Translations under genes and position numbers: made by a program | Part shown: positions 48,674-56,783 of the stretch, one piece after another | How the letters are laid out: every line of letters starts with the position of its first letter | Numbering within the stretch: position 1 is the first letter of the stretch | Assembly: GCF_014207705.1 (NCBI RefSeq) | Contig: NZ_JACHIU010000001.1 | Location: 6,068,501-6,132,500 of the forward strand | DNA length: 64,000 nucleotides | Source of the DNA: Sphaerisporangium rubeum | GTDB taxonomy: Bacteria > Actinomycetota > Actinomycetes > Streptosporangiales > Streptosporangiaceae | Direction: 5' to 3' | Notes under the pieces: model-generated | Database searches by the model: none | What the model was told of the DNA's origin: nothing | Seen by the model: only the letters and a program-made list of their open reading frames with translations

Positions 48674-50377
48674 GTGACCATGACGCCTTCGCCGCGTGTC
48701 TTGATAGGCCGTTACCGGCTTGTCGCTCCCCTCGGCCGGGGTGGGATGGGGACCGTGTGGCGGGCCGCCGACGAGTTGCTGCGGCAGGACGTGGCGATCA
48801 AAGAGGTGCGGCTGCCGCCTGATCTGGACGAGGCGGCACGGACCGAGCTGCGCGAGCGGTCGCTGCGGGAGGCCAGGGCCGCGGCCCGGTTGCGGGCCCA
48901 TCCGTCGATCGTGACGGTGCACGACGTGGTCGTGGACGACGGCCGGCCGTGGATCGTCATGGAGCTGGTGCACGGGGACTCGCTGCATCAGGTGGTGCGG
49001 GACCGGGGGCCGCTGCCGCCGCACGAGGTCGCGCGTATCGGGCTCAGCCTGCTGGACGCGCTCGCGGCGGCGCACCAGGCCGGGATCCTGCATCGCGACG
49101 TGAAGCCGGCGAACGTGCTGCTGACCGGGGACGGTCGCGTGGTGCTCACCGACTTCGGCATCGCGAGCCTCGCCGGTGACGTGGTGCTGACGCAGAACGG
49201 CGCGGTGGCGGGGTCTCCCGGGTACATCGCGCCTGAGCGGCTGCGCGGCGAGGACGACCGGCCCGAGTCCGACCTGTGGTCGCTCGGGGCCACCTTGTAC
49301 ACGGCTGTGGAGGGACGTTCGCCGTACTCGCGTGAGCAGCCCGCGGCGATGTTCGCGGCCGTGCTGCTGCGTGATCCCGACCCGATGCGCCTCGCGGGTC
49401 CGTTGACTCCGGTGCTCGGCGGGCTTCTCGCCAGGGAACCCGCGCACCGCATGCCGGCCGCGGAGGCCGCCTGGCACCTGCGTGCTCTGCTGTCCCCGGA
49501 CGGCGCGGGGCCGCGCCTCGCCGGCCGCGCTCCGTCGGCGGTGCCGGGAGGATCGGCGACCGGCCCCGGCGGTCCGGCGGCACCGTTCGCCGCCTCCGCG
49601 CACCCCGGGAACCGTGCCTCCGCGCACCCCGGGAACCGTGCCTCCGCGCACCCCGGGAACCGTCCCACGGACCCCGCCGCGCCTGCCGGCGGGTCGCACC
49701 AGGCTCCTACGGGTCCCGCCGGGGTGCGCGGGAAGAACAAGGCGCCGGTGATCATCGGTACGTCGTTGGCGGCGCTGCTGGTCACGGTGACCGGGGTGGC
49801 CGTGTGGAAGTACGGACAGCGGGACGGGCCGGTGGACGGCGGCGGGCCGGCCACGGGTGCGCCGGCGACGGTGGCCACGGCGCGCGGAGCGACTCCGGCG
49901 GCGTCGGGTGGCACGCAGGCGCCGGCGGCGAGGAAGTTGTTCGCCGAGGAGCCGCGGGCCTGTTCGCTGGTCACCGACCGTCAGGCGGCGCTGCTTCTCG
50001 GCGGCGCGGCCAAGCGTCAGTTCATGACGCGCGGGTCCTGCATGTGGCAGCGCACCGACGGGTCGTTCTTCAGTGTGCAGATCGCGAAGTTCAACGACGT
50101 CGCCATCTCCCGTCTGGCTTTCAAGCAGATGCGCGCCACCACCGAGGAGGAGCCGGAACGCAGCCCCGGCACCTATCTGCGCAACGGCCCCGACGTCGGC
50201 GACGAGGCGATCAGCTACACCCGCAAGGAGCCGGAGATCGGGGTGCACCGCACCTCGATCCTGTTCCGCGAGGACAATCTGACGGTCAACGTCTACTTCA
50301 CTCTGCGCTCCCCCGGATTCACCCGCGCCGACCAGGCCGCCGCGCTGATCGACCGCGCGCTCGAAACCTTCCGCTGA
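48674..50377 (+). CDS. Receptor-type Ser/Thr protein kinase (PknB/Hanks type)
   Basis: The 567-residue product has a kinase domain (about 10-275): RYRLVAPLGRGGMGTVWRAADELLRQDVAIKEV (Gly loop and Lys), HRDVKPANVLL (catalytic Asp), TDFGIASL (DFG) and AGSPGYIAPERL (activation loop to APE). A Pro/Ala-rich juxtamembrane part contains three perfect ASAHPGNR repeats. One transmembrane helix (VIIGTSLAALLVTVTGVAVW) leads to an extracellular domain of about 175 residues with two cysteines (CSLVTDRQAALLLGG, GSCMWQRTDGSFFSVQIAKF), a DUF3558-like sensor rather than PASTA repeats. It would signal from the envelope to cytoplasmic targets. GTG start. Confidence 0.9.
   Translation: MTMTPSPRVLIGRYRLVAPLGRGGMGTVWRAADELLRQDVAIKEVRLPPDLDEAARTELRERSLREARAAARLRAHPSIVTVHDVVVDDGRPWIVMELVHGDSLHQVVRDRGPLPPHEVARIGLSLLDALAAAHQAGILHRDVKPANVLLTGDGRVVLTDFGIASLAGDVVLTQNGAVAGSPGYIAPERLRGEDDRPESDLWSLGATLYTAVEGRSPYSREQPAAMFAAVLLRDPDPMRLAGPLTPVLGGLLAREPAHRMPAAEAAWHLRALLSPDGAGPRLAGRAPSAVPGGSATGPGGPAAPFAASAHPGNRASAHPGNRASAHPGNRPTDPAAPAGGSHQAPTGPAGVRGKNKAPVIIGTSLAALLVTVTGVAVWKYGQRDGPVDGGGPATGAPATVATARGATPAASGGTQAPAARKLFAEEPRACSLVTDRQAALLLGGAAKRQFMTRGSCMWQRTDGSFFSVQIAKFNDVAISRLAFKQMRATTEEEPERSPGTYLRNGPDVGDEAISYTRKEPEIGVHRTSILFREDNLTVNVYFTLRSPGFTRADQAAALIDRALETFR
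49592..49663 (+). repeat. 24-bp x 3 minisatellite in the kinase gene
   Basis: Three identical 24-bp units encode ASAHPGNR in the juxtamembrane linker (49592-49615, 49616-49639, 49640-49663). Being a multiple of 3, copy number changes would alter linker length without breaking the frame. Confidence 0.9.
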
Positions 50378-50385
50378 CCTGGCGT

Positions 50386-50420
50386 GGAAGTGATTTTAAA
50401 AGAGGCGAGAATCACCTTCC
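50386..50420 (+). terminator. Hairpin with AT-rich centre after the kinase gene
   Basis: Arms GGAAGTGATT (50386-50395) and AATCACCTTCC (50410-50420) pair with one bulged base around TTAAAAGAGGCGAG. It may end kinase transcription. The half-site AGTGATTTTAAAA also occurs in a palindrome at 59561-59586, so it could instead be a regulator site. It lies 105 nt before the type II thioesterase gene. Confidence 0.5.
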
Positions 50421-50524
50421 TCGGCGGGACTTTCGCGTATCGGCGTGACCGGCGGGCCCCTGCTAGGCTGGCGAACCTCCGTACGCACCGGCCTGTCTCG
50501 ATGTGTCTCGATGTGTGAGGTTCC

Positions 50525-51265
50525 GTGAACAGAGGAAACCCGTGGGTCATGAGGTGGGCCGCGCGGCCCACGGCGCGGTTACGCCTTTTCTGTTTCCCCT
50601 ACGCGGGTGGCGGCGCCTCTGTTTACCGCACGTGGCACGAGCAGCTTCCCGAGCACATCGAGGTGTTCGCGGTGCAGCCGCCGGGCCGTGAGACGCGGAT
50701 GGCCGAGAAGCCGTTCACGCGGATGGCGGACCTGGTGCCGCCGCTCGCCGACGGGCTCGCGCCGCTGCTCGACAAGCCGTACGCGGTGTTCGGCCACAGT
50801 CTCGGGGCCGGCGTCGCGTTCGAGCTGACGCGCCATCTGCGGCGCACAGGGGGTGAGCTGCCGGTTCACCTGTTCGTCTCCGGCCGGCAGGCGCCGCATC
50901 TGCCGTCGCGCGAGGAGCGTATCCACGACATGCCGGACGACGTGTTCCTCGCGGGGGTGCGCAAGCTGGACGGCATCAGCCCCGAGTTGTTCGACCATCC
51001 CGAGCTGCTGGAACTGCTGCTGCCGTTGCTGCGTGCCGACTTCACGATGAGCGAGGACCACACCTACCGGCCCGAGCACAAGCTCGACATGCCGATCACG
51101 GCGTTCCACGGCGCCGACGACCCGACGACCCGCGAGGCGGAGATGGCGGCGTGGGCCGCGCACACCAGTGCGCCGTTCGCGTTGCGTGTGCTGCCGGGGG
51201 ACCACTTCTTCCTTCGCGCGGAGCAGCGGCGGCTACTGTCCGATATCGCCGGGTGCCTTGGCTGA
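50525..51265 (+). CDS. Type II thioesterase (editing thioesterase, GrsT-like)
   Basis: The 246-residue alpha/beta hydrolase of the NRPS/PKS TEII family has RLFCFPYAGGGASVYRTWHEQLP (family start), VFGHSLGAGVAFEL (nucleophile Ser92), ITAFHGADDPTT (Asp) and VLPGDHFFLRAEQ (His). TEII enzymes free blocked carrier domains by hydrolysing wrong acyl groups from the phosphopantetheine arm. The gene stands alone, 8.4 kb from the hydroxyphenylglycine genes, so it may be part of the same NRPS cluster. The start is GTG 50525; a CGTGAACAGAGG-like start region shows no strong ribosome site. Confidence 0.9.
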   Translation: MNRGNPWVMRWAARPTARLRLFCFPYAGGGASVYRTWHEQLPEHIEVFAVQPPGRETRMAEKPFTRMADLVPPLADGLAPLLDKPYAVFGHSLGAGVAFELTRHLRRTGGELPVHLFVSGRQAPHLPSREERIHDMPDDVFLAGVRKLDGISPELFDHPELLELLLPLLRADFTMSEDHTYRPEHKLDMPITAFHGADDPTTREAEMAAWAAHTSAPFALRVLPGDHFFLRAEQRRLLSDIAGCLG

Positions 51266-51366
51266 TGTCGGACCCGTTAGTTCCACCAGTCCGCATTTAT
51301 CGCCACAATCGCTATTAAAACGGCGTTCACTTATGCTGTACGTCCAGAGCGGCTTATATTCGTGAC

Positions 51367-52764
51367 GTGGCCAGCGATGCTTCACGGTTATCGACAGGAC
51401 GGCGTCCATTGACTCGCGCGTTCATCGTGAAAGATTTTCGCGGCCGGGCCGAGGCACGGCTGCCCTCCGACGCGACCGTCGAGGATCGCCTGGCGTTCCT
51501 CAACGACGCGAGCGAGCGCATCGGCACCACCCTCGACCTTGAGCAGACCTGCATCGAGGTGGTGGACGTGGCGGTGCCGCGTCTCGCGGACGCCAGCGGC
51601 CTGATGGTCCAGGAAGGGCTGATCACCGACGCCGAGTTCCCCGGCCACCCCACCGACAGCGGCGCGCTGGTGCGCCGCCTCGCGACGGCGACGGCGGTCA
51701 CCAACCCCGACGACTGGGACGTCGCCTTCCCCGCCGGTGAGCTGACGGTCTACCCGCCGTACCTGCCGCAGGCGCAGGCCATGGCGACCGCCAAGACGGT
51801 GTTCTTCCCCCGCCTGGACCAGGCGGTCGCCGAGGAGAACGCGCGTGCCTTCGGCCGTCCCGTCATCGCCAAGGTGCTCAGCGGCTCGTCGTTCCTCGTG
51901 ACCCCGCTGCGTGCGCGCGGCATCGTGCTCGGTTTCCTGGTGCTGGTGCGCCAGTCGTCCAGCGAACCGTTCCAGGAGACCGACGCCGCACTGGCCGAGG
52001 AGCTGGCGAAACGCACGGCCACCTGCATCGACAACGCGCGCCTGTTCCACAAGGAGCGGCGCACGGCGCTGACGTTGCAGAGCAGTCTGCTGCCGGCGCC
52101 GCCGCACCGGAGGCCGGGGCTGGAGGTGGCGCACCGCTACCTGCCGGCCGGCGACCTCGCCGAGGTCGGCGGCGACTGGTACGACGTGATCTCGTTGCCG
52201 CGCGACCGCACGGCGCTGGTGGTCGGCGACGTGATGGGCCACGGCGTCGGCGCCGCCGCCACCATGGGGCAGGTGCGCACCGCGGCGCTGACCCTCGCCA
52301 TGCTCGACCTGGACCCGTCGGAGACGCTGTACCAGCTCGACCGCGTGGTCCACCGGCTGCATCCCGACCACATCGCCACCTGCGCGTACGCGACGTACGA
52401 CCCGGCCACAGGTGTGCTCGCGGTGGCGAGCGCGGGTCACGTGCCGCCGGTGCTCATGCCGGCGGACGGCCCGCCGGTGCCGCTGCCGATCGCGCCGGGC
52501 CCGCCGCTCGGGGTCGGCGGCGGTGAGCGGGTCAGGGTGTGCGAGACCGTCATGAAGCCAGGAGCGACGCTCGCGCTGTACACCGACGGCCTGGTGGAGA
52601 CCAGGGACCGCGGCATCGACGTCGGCATCGGTGTGCTGTGCTCGCTGCTCGGCGGCCCGCGGCGTGACCTCGAGCACCTCTGCGACGCGATCACCGAGTT
52701 GCGCCGCCAGGCCGGCGAGCGCGACGACGTGGCGCTGCTGCTCGCACGCGCCGCCGGCGCCTGA
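51367..52764 (+). CDS. GAF-PP2C (SpoIIE/RsbU-type) protein phosphatase
   Basis: The 465-residue product has a GAF-like sensor (about 40-225, DRLAFLNDASERIGTTLDLEQTCIEVVDVAVPRLADASGL, VTPLRARGIVLGFLVLVR) followed by a PP2C SpoIIE phosphatase domain (about 235-460). Motifs are LQSSLLPAPPHRRPGLEVAHRYLPAGDLAEVGGDWYDVISLPRDRTALVVGDVMGHGVGAAATMGQVR (metal-binding Asp), LAVASAGHVPPVL and TLALYTDGLVE. It would dephosphorylate an anti-sigma factor antagonist, and the STAS protein at 14.3 kb is a formal candidate. GTG start. Confidence 0.87.
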   Translation: MASDASRLSTGRRPLTRAFIVKDFRGRAEARLPSDATVEDRLAFLNDASERIGTTLDLEQTCIEVVDVAVPRLADASGLMVQEGLITDAEFPGHPTDSGALVRRLATATAVTNPDDWDVAFPAGELTVYPPYLPQAQAMATAKTVFFPRLDQAVAEENARAFGRPVIAKVLSGSSFLVTPLRARGIVLGFLVLVRQSSSEPFQETDAALAEELAKRTATCIDNARLFHKERRTALTLQSSLLPAPPHRRPGLEVAHRYLPAGDLAEVGGDWYDVISLPRDRTALVVGDVMGHGVGAAATMGQVRTAALTLAMLDLDPSETLYQLDRVVHRLHPDHIATCAYATYDPATGVLAVASAGHVPPVLMPADGPPVPLPIAPGPPLGVGGGERVRVCETVMKPGATLALYTDGLVETRDRGIDVGIGVLCSLLGGPRRDLEHLCDAITELRRQAGERDDVALLLARAAGA

Positions 52765-52776
52765 AGCCGCTCACGG

Positions 52777-52812
52777 CACGAGCCCGCGCGGCACACGCCT
52801 CGCGGGCTCGTG
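52777..52812. terminator. Terminator between the PP2C gene and the convergent lipopeptide operon
   Basis: A perfect 12-bp stem (CACGAGCCCGCG at 52777-52788, complement 52801-52812) has a 12-nt loop, 13 nt after the phosphatase stop. It is the likely end of both convergent transcripts. Confidence 0.65.
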
Positions 52813-52854
52813 ATGAACGTTGTGCCGGAGGGGGCCCGGCACACCGTCCACGGA

Positions 52855-53367
52855 TCAGCCGACCGTCACGACCTTGAACGGCGTGCCGGGGTCGTCAGGC
52901 GTGCAGTTGATGGTGACCTGGCCGTACACCTGGACGTCACCGGTGACCGTGGCCTTGCCGGGCCGCAGTTCGTAGGTGCCGGGCTTGGTGGGGGTCCACG
53001 TGCCGTTCAGCTGCATGCTGATCAGGTCGCCGCCGGAGAAGTGGCCGCCTTTCGCCTCGGTCGTCACCGTGACGTTCTCCGGTCCTGTGACGTCGATGTC
53101 GATGGCGGCGTGCCAGCTGTTGATGTCCTCAGGCGAGTCGATCGGCGCCTTCACGGCCAGCGCGATCGACGTGGGGGTCCCCACCTTGACCGTGCCGGGG
53201 GTGAGGGTGGTGTAGCCGGTCGTGCTGCCTTCCAGCGGTCCCACGTTCGGGATCTGGCAGGTGTACGGGGCCTTGAACTCGTACCTGAACGCGAGGGCCT
53301 GGCCCGCGATGGCGACCAGCGCGACCACCTGGAGGACGGTCGTGGTCTTCTTGCCGAGGGTGATCAC
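52855..53367 (-). CDS. Secreted/anchored hypothetical protein (DUF6801-like)
   Basis: The 170-residue product has an N-terminal signal or anchor (KKTTTVLQVVALVAIAGQALA). The mature part is beta-rich with two cysteines, one in APYTCQIPNVGPLEG near the start and one in VTINCTPDDPG near the end, which likely form a disulfide; both fit the DUF6801-like actinobacterial surface domain. It is the last gene of the seven-gene - strand operon, 12 nt after the membrane protein gene. Function is unknown; a role in export or assembly of the peptide product is inference. Confidence 0.65.
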   Translation of the reverse strand: MITLGKKTTTVLQVVALVAIAGQALAFRYEFKAPYTCQIPNVGPLEGSTTGYTTLTPGTVKVGTPTSIALAVKAPIDSPEDINSWHAAIDIDVTGPENVTVTTEAKGGHFSGGDLISMQLNGTWTPTKPGTYELRPGKATVTGDVQVYGQVTINCTPDDPGTPFKVVTVG

Positions 53368-53379
53368 CCGGAAAACTCC

Positions 53380-54636
53380 TTACGCCTGCGCCGGCTGGTC
53401 GGTCTGCTCGCGCACCACAGCAGGCGCGGGCTCCGCGGGCTCCTTCTTCTTGTACGGCACCGTGAGCATCAGGACCTGGTGCGTCACCCACTCCAGCGGC
53501 CCGCGTCTGGCCCAGCTGCGCCACATCGTCGAGAAGATCAACCCGAAGAGCAGGAAGCTCACGAACAGGTGGAACGAGAACGGCGGCTCACCGAACGGGA
53601 TCAGGGCCATGAAGTGGCCGACGTAGATGGTGAGCGCGAGGCTGCCGGTGGCGGCGAGCGGCCACAGGATCCGCTGCCAGGGCTGCTTGTCCATGATGAT
53701 GAGGAACGCGCCGAGCAGGAACGACGCGATGCTGATGCTCATCACGACCATGGGGATGCTGAGCGCGTACAGCTGGTGCGGCGGCCCCATGAGCAGCGAG
53801 GCCCACGGCACGGGTCCGCTGTCGGCGGTGCCGGGGGTGCCGGAACCCGGGGGACGCAGCTCGCGCAGCACGCCGAGCGGCGTGGCGACGAACCAGCCCA
53901 CCACGAGCGACGCCGCGATGCCGATGGCGCCGAGCTTCATCATGCGGATGCGCAGCGCGTGCACGTGGAGGTTCATCCGGCCGATCGCGAGACCGGTGAT
54001 CAGCAGCGGCAGCGCGTACAGCATCTGCGGGTGTGTGACGTAGAACAGCAGCAACGCGGGCCAGTCCATGGGGCTGACCAGCACGTCGAAGCCCATCACC
54101 GGCGGGTAGGTGTAGAACTCCCTGGCGAAGCCGCCGGCGTAGTTCAGCACGATGAGCGTGATGATCGGGTTGGTGACCGTCATGACGCCGGCGATGGTCA
54201 GCAGGGTCTTGACGCTGAGCCGCAGCAGCGGGATCAGCATGAGGAACCACACGACGTACCACATCAGGATGGGTTCGCCGATGCCGTCCATGAGCAGCGC
54301 GAACGGCAGCAGCGCGACCGACCGCATGGCGAGCCTGCGCCGCGTGAGCGTCATGTCGCGGCCGGACGGCGGCTTCATGCCGCCGGTCAGCAGCGCCGCC
54401 GACACACCGGCGCAGGTCACGAACAGGCTCATCGGCCGGCTCGGTATGTTCACCGCCAGCCAGCCGAGCACCGGGCCCGGCTCGGCCGGCGGCAGGATCG
54501 GCGTCAGCCAGCCGGTCGGCAGGACGTGGACGTAGACCATGGCGAGGATCGCGATCGCGCGGACGGCATCGAGGCCGAGGAGGCGTCCGAGTGGCCGGAG
54601 CCGGTCCGGCGCTTTGGGGCTGGCTTGTTCAGTCAT
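53380..54636 (-). CDS. Acyltransferase-3/DUF418-like membrane protein
   Basis: The 418-residue product has about 10 membrane helices. GLDAVRAIAILAMVYVHVLPTGWLTP matches the N-terminal D-x-x-R-x-x-A-I-x-x-M-x-x-x-H motif of acyltransferase-3/HGSNAT-type proteins, where Asp, Arg and His form the catalytic centre. Further helices (RSVALLPFALLMDGIGEPILMWYVVWFLMLIPLL, TLTIYVGHFMALIP-like) follow the DUF418 layout. The gene begins 1 nt after the acyl-CoA dehydrogenase stop. It could O- or N-acylate the NRPS product or take part in its export; both are inference. Confidence 0.7.
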   Translation of the reverse strand: MTEQASPKAPDRLRPLGRLLGLDAVRAIAILAMVYVHVLPTGWLTPILPPAEPGPVLGWLAVNIPSRPMSLFVTCAGVSAALLTGGMKPPSGRDMTLTRRRLAMRSVALLPFALLMDGIGEPILMWYVVWFLMLIPLLRLSVKTLLTIAGVMTVTNPIITLIVLNYAGGFAREFYTYPPVMGFDVLVSPMDWPALLLFYVTHPQMLYALPLLITGLAIGRMNLHVHALRIRMMKLGAIGIAASLVVGWFVATPLGVLRELRPPGSGTPGTADSGPVPWASLLMGPPHQLYALSIPMVVMSISIASFLLGAFLIIMDKQPWQRILWPLAATGSLALTIYVGHFMALIPFGEPPFSFHLFVSFLLFGLIFSTMWRSWARRGPLEWVTHQVLMLTVPYKKKEPAEPAPAVVREQTDQPAQA

Positions 54637-54637
54637 G

Positions 54638-55855
54638 TCACCGATCGTCCAGACGTGGCAGATCGCTTGAGCTCAGGCGACCGATGAGGTCATCGACGTG
54701 CGGGTCCTGCCGGTCGATCCCGGAGGCGACCATGTCGGCCAGCACCTCATCGGTCCCGCCACCGAGGCGGGAGAGCCTGGCGTCCCGCCAGAATCGTTCG
54801 AGTGGGAAGTTCTTCGAATATCCCCGCGCGCCGAACACCTGCATCGCCGTGTCGATGATGCGGCAGGAGCTCTCACCCGCGGTGAGCTTGAGTGCGGCGA
54901 TCCCGTGCGCCGGCATGCGGCCGTCGGTGCGCGCGGTCTCGACGAGCTGGGCCAGGCGGCTCTCGAGGTTCCACAGCTCGGCCTGGCAGGCCGCGAGGCG
55001 GTGCCTGATCGCCTGCTTGTCCATGATGCGGTCCTGGCCGAGGCTGCGCCTGCGCGCGTACGCGACGGCGAGGCGCAGCGCGGTGGCGGCCGAGCCGATG
55101 AGCTGCGCGCAGATGGCGAGCCGTTCGAACTGCAGCAGGTGCGTGGCGTACAGCAGGCCGACCCCGTGGTTGCCGAGCAGCGCGTCGGCCGGCAGCTCGG
55201 CGTCGAACGTCACCTGTCCCACGTCGCAGCCGTGCAGGCCCATGGTGTCGAAGAACCCGTCGAGGGTGACACCGGGGTGGTCCAGCGGCAGCAGGAACAG
55301 GCTGAGGTCGCCGACGTGCGCGGGGTTCTCCATCTTGGCGAGCACCAGGATCTGGTCGGCGCGTCCGACGTTGGAGATGTACCGCTTGCAGCCGGTCAGC
55401 CGCCATCCGCCTTCGACGGCGACCGCGGTGGTCCGCAGGCCGGCGAGGCTGGAGCCGCCACGCGGCTCGGTGGAGCCGAAGCAGCCGATGACGCGGCCTT
55501 CGAGCGCGTCCTCCAGCAGGGCCTGCTGCCGCTCACCCTTGGCGAGCCACTGGAGCGCACCGATGAAGATCTCGCTGTGGCCCATCGCGACGAGCGACAG
55601 GCCGCTGCTGACGTCGCAGATCTCCTGGCACATGGCCACGAGCCGCGGCACCCCCCGCTCGGCCCCCTGTTCCCAGCGGCGGCGGAACAGGCCCGCCTCC
55701 CCCAAGGACGCGACGACCTCCTTCGGGATGTGCCGGTCCTGTTCCCAGCGTTCGAAGTCCTTTTCGTCGAAGGCGGAGAGCATGCCGCGGACCTGCTCGC
55801 GAAAGCCGGCCACGTCGTCGCTCTCCGTCCCCGCGTACCCCCGTTGCAGGCTCAT
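54638..55855 (-). CDS. Acyl-CoA dehydrogenase family protein
   Basis: The 405-residue product has the three-domain ACAD fold: helical start (FREQVRGMLSAFDEKDFERWEQDRHIPKEVVASLGEAGLF), middle barrel (IGCFGSTEPRGGSSLAGLRTTAVAVEGGWRLTGCKRYISNVGRADQILVLAK, the FAD-contacting region) and C-terminal bundle (QFERLAICAQLIGSAATALRLAVAYARRR, IDTAMQVFGARGYSKNFPLERFWRDARLSRLGGGTDEVLADMV). Such enzymes add a double bond to acyl chains or oxidise acyl-ACP substrates; in lipopeptide clusters they desaturate the fatty-acid tail. It overlaps the aminotransferase gene by 4 nt (ATGA). Substrate may be ACP-bound rather than CoA. Confidence 0.85.
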   Translation of the reverse strand: MSLQRGYAGTESDDVAGFREQVRGMLSAFDEKDFERWEQDRHIPKEVVASLGEAGLFRRRWEQGAERGVPRLVAMCQEICDVSSGLSLVAMGHSEIFIGALQWLAKGERQQALLEDALEGRVIGCFGSTEPRGGSSLAGLRTTAVAVEGGWRLTGCKRYISNVGRADQILVLAKMENPAHVGDLSLFLLPLDHPGVTLDGFFDTMGLHGCDVGQVTFDAELPADALLGNHGVGLLYATHLLQFERLAICAQLIGSAATALRLAVAYARRRSLGQDRIMDKQAIRHRLAACQAELWNLESRLAQLVETARTDGRMPAHGIAALKLTAGESSCRIIDTAMQVFGARGYSKNFPLERFWRDARLSRLGGGTDEVLADMVASGIDRQDPHVDDLIGRLSSSDLPRLDDR

Positions 55856-56745
55856 TCCACCGGCTCCAGCCATTCCTTGTGGCTCGCGGAGTGCACGGTG
55901 TCGTGCAGGTCCTTGATGAGCGTCGCGGTGACGTCGCCGCGGTCGCCGCCGCCGATGGGACGGCCGTCCACCGAGGACACCGGGACGATCCCGGCGGCGG
56001 TGCCGGTGAGGAACACCTCGTCGGCGAGGTACAGGTCGCTGCGCACCAGGTCGGTCTCGCGTGCCGGGATACCGCGCTCGGCGGCCAGGGTCAGCACCGT
56101 CTCCCGCGTGATGCCGGGCAGCGCGCCGCTGGTGGTCGGCGGGGTCAGCAGCTCGCCGCGGTGCACGGCGAACACGTTGTGGGCCCAGCCGTCGGCGACG
56201 TAGCCGTCCTTGTTGAGCAGTAGCGCCTCGTCGCACCCGGCGGCCCTGGCCTCGGTCTGCGCGAGCATCGCGTTGAGGTACTGGCCGGTGGCCTTGGCGG
56301 CCGGCGGCATCGAGTTGGCGGTGAACCGGTGGAAGCTGGAGATCTTGGCCTTGACGCCGCCGGTGGGAGGCGCACCGACCAGCGGGCCGTGCTGGAACGC
56401 GATCACCGCGGTGTGGAACGGCGCGCGCAGCGGGTCGGCCCCCTGGCCGAGGAACATGATCGGCCGCAGGTAGCAGTCCTCGAAGCCGTTGGCCTTGATG
56501 ACGTCGAACGTCGCCTGCCGCAGCTCGTCCACCGAGTACGGCGCCGGCACGCCGTAGATCGCGGCCGAGCGCCGCAGCCGCTCCAGGTGGTCGGTCAGCC
56601 GGAACACCACCGTCCCCCGGTCCGTGGCGTGGCTGCGGATGCCCTCGAAGAACCCGATGCCGTAGTGCAGGCCCAGGGTGCTGACGTGGACGGTCGCGTC
56701 TTCCCATGCCTTCAGTTCGCCGTCGAACCAGATCTTGCCGCTCAT
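55852..56745 (-). CDS. Class IV aminotransferase (branched-chain/D-amino-acid type)
   Basis: The 297-residue PLP enzyme of fold type IV starts KIWFDGELKAWEDATVHVSTLGLHYGIGFFEGIR (IlvE start). The Schiff-base lysine lies in PPAAKATGQYLNAMLA. It also has ADGWAHNVFAVHRG (the ADC/BCAT family NVF) and TGTAAGIVPVSSVDGR (phosphate-binding T-G-T-A-A). It may make or use a branched amino acid, or act on a beta-keto acyl group to give an amino acyl chain, as some lipopeptides have. ATG 56745 is chosen because GGAGG lies upstream. It overlaps the ACAD gene and follows the AMP-ligase gene. Confidence 0.85.
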   Translation of the reverse strand: MSGKIWFDGELKAWEDATVHVSTLGLHYGIGFFEGIRSHATDRGTVVFRLTDHLERLRRSAAIYGVPAPYSVDELRQATFDVIKANGFEDCYLRPIMFLGQGADPLRAPFHTAVIAFQHGPLVGAPPTGGVKAKISSFHRFTANSMPPAAKATGQYLNAMLAQTEARAAGCDEALLLNKDGYVADGWAHNVFAVHRGELLTPPTTSGALPGITRETVLTLAAERGIPARETDLVRSDLYLADEVFLTGTAAGIVPVSSVDGRPIGGGDRGDVTATLIKDLHDTVHSASHKEWLEPVE

Positions 56746-56783
56746 GTGGGACGCGCCTCCCTTCTCCTTTGTCGGAATTCGAC

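Noticed and set aside
52810-54687. Long + strand frame rich in Arg/Asp/His opposite the membrane protein
   Set aside because: It is the antisense of two real genes; high-GC genomes give such long charged frames. No ribosome site or domain.
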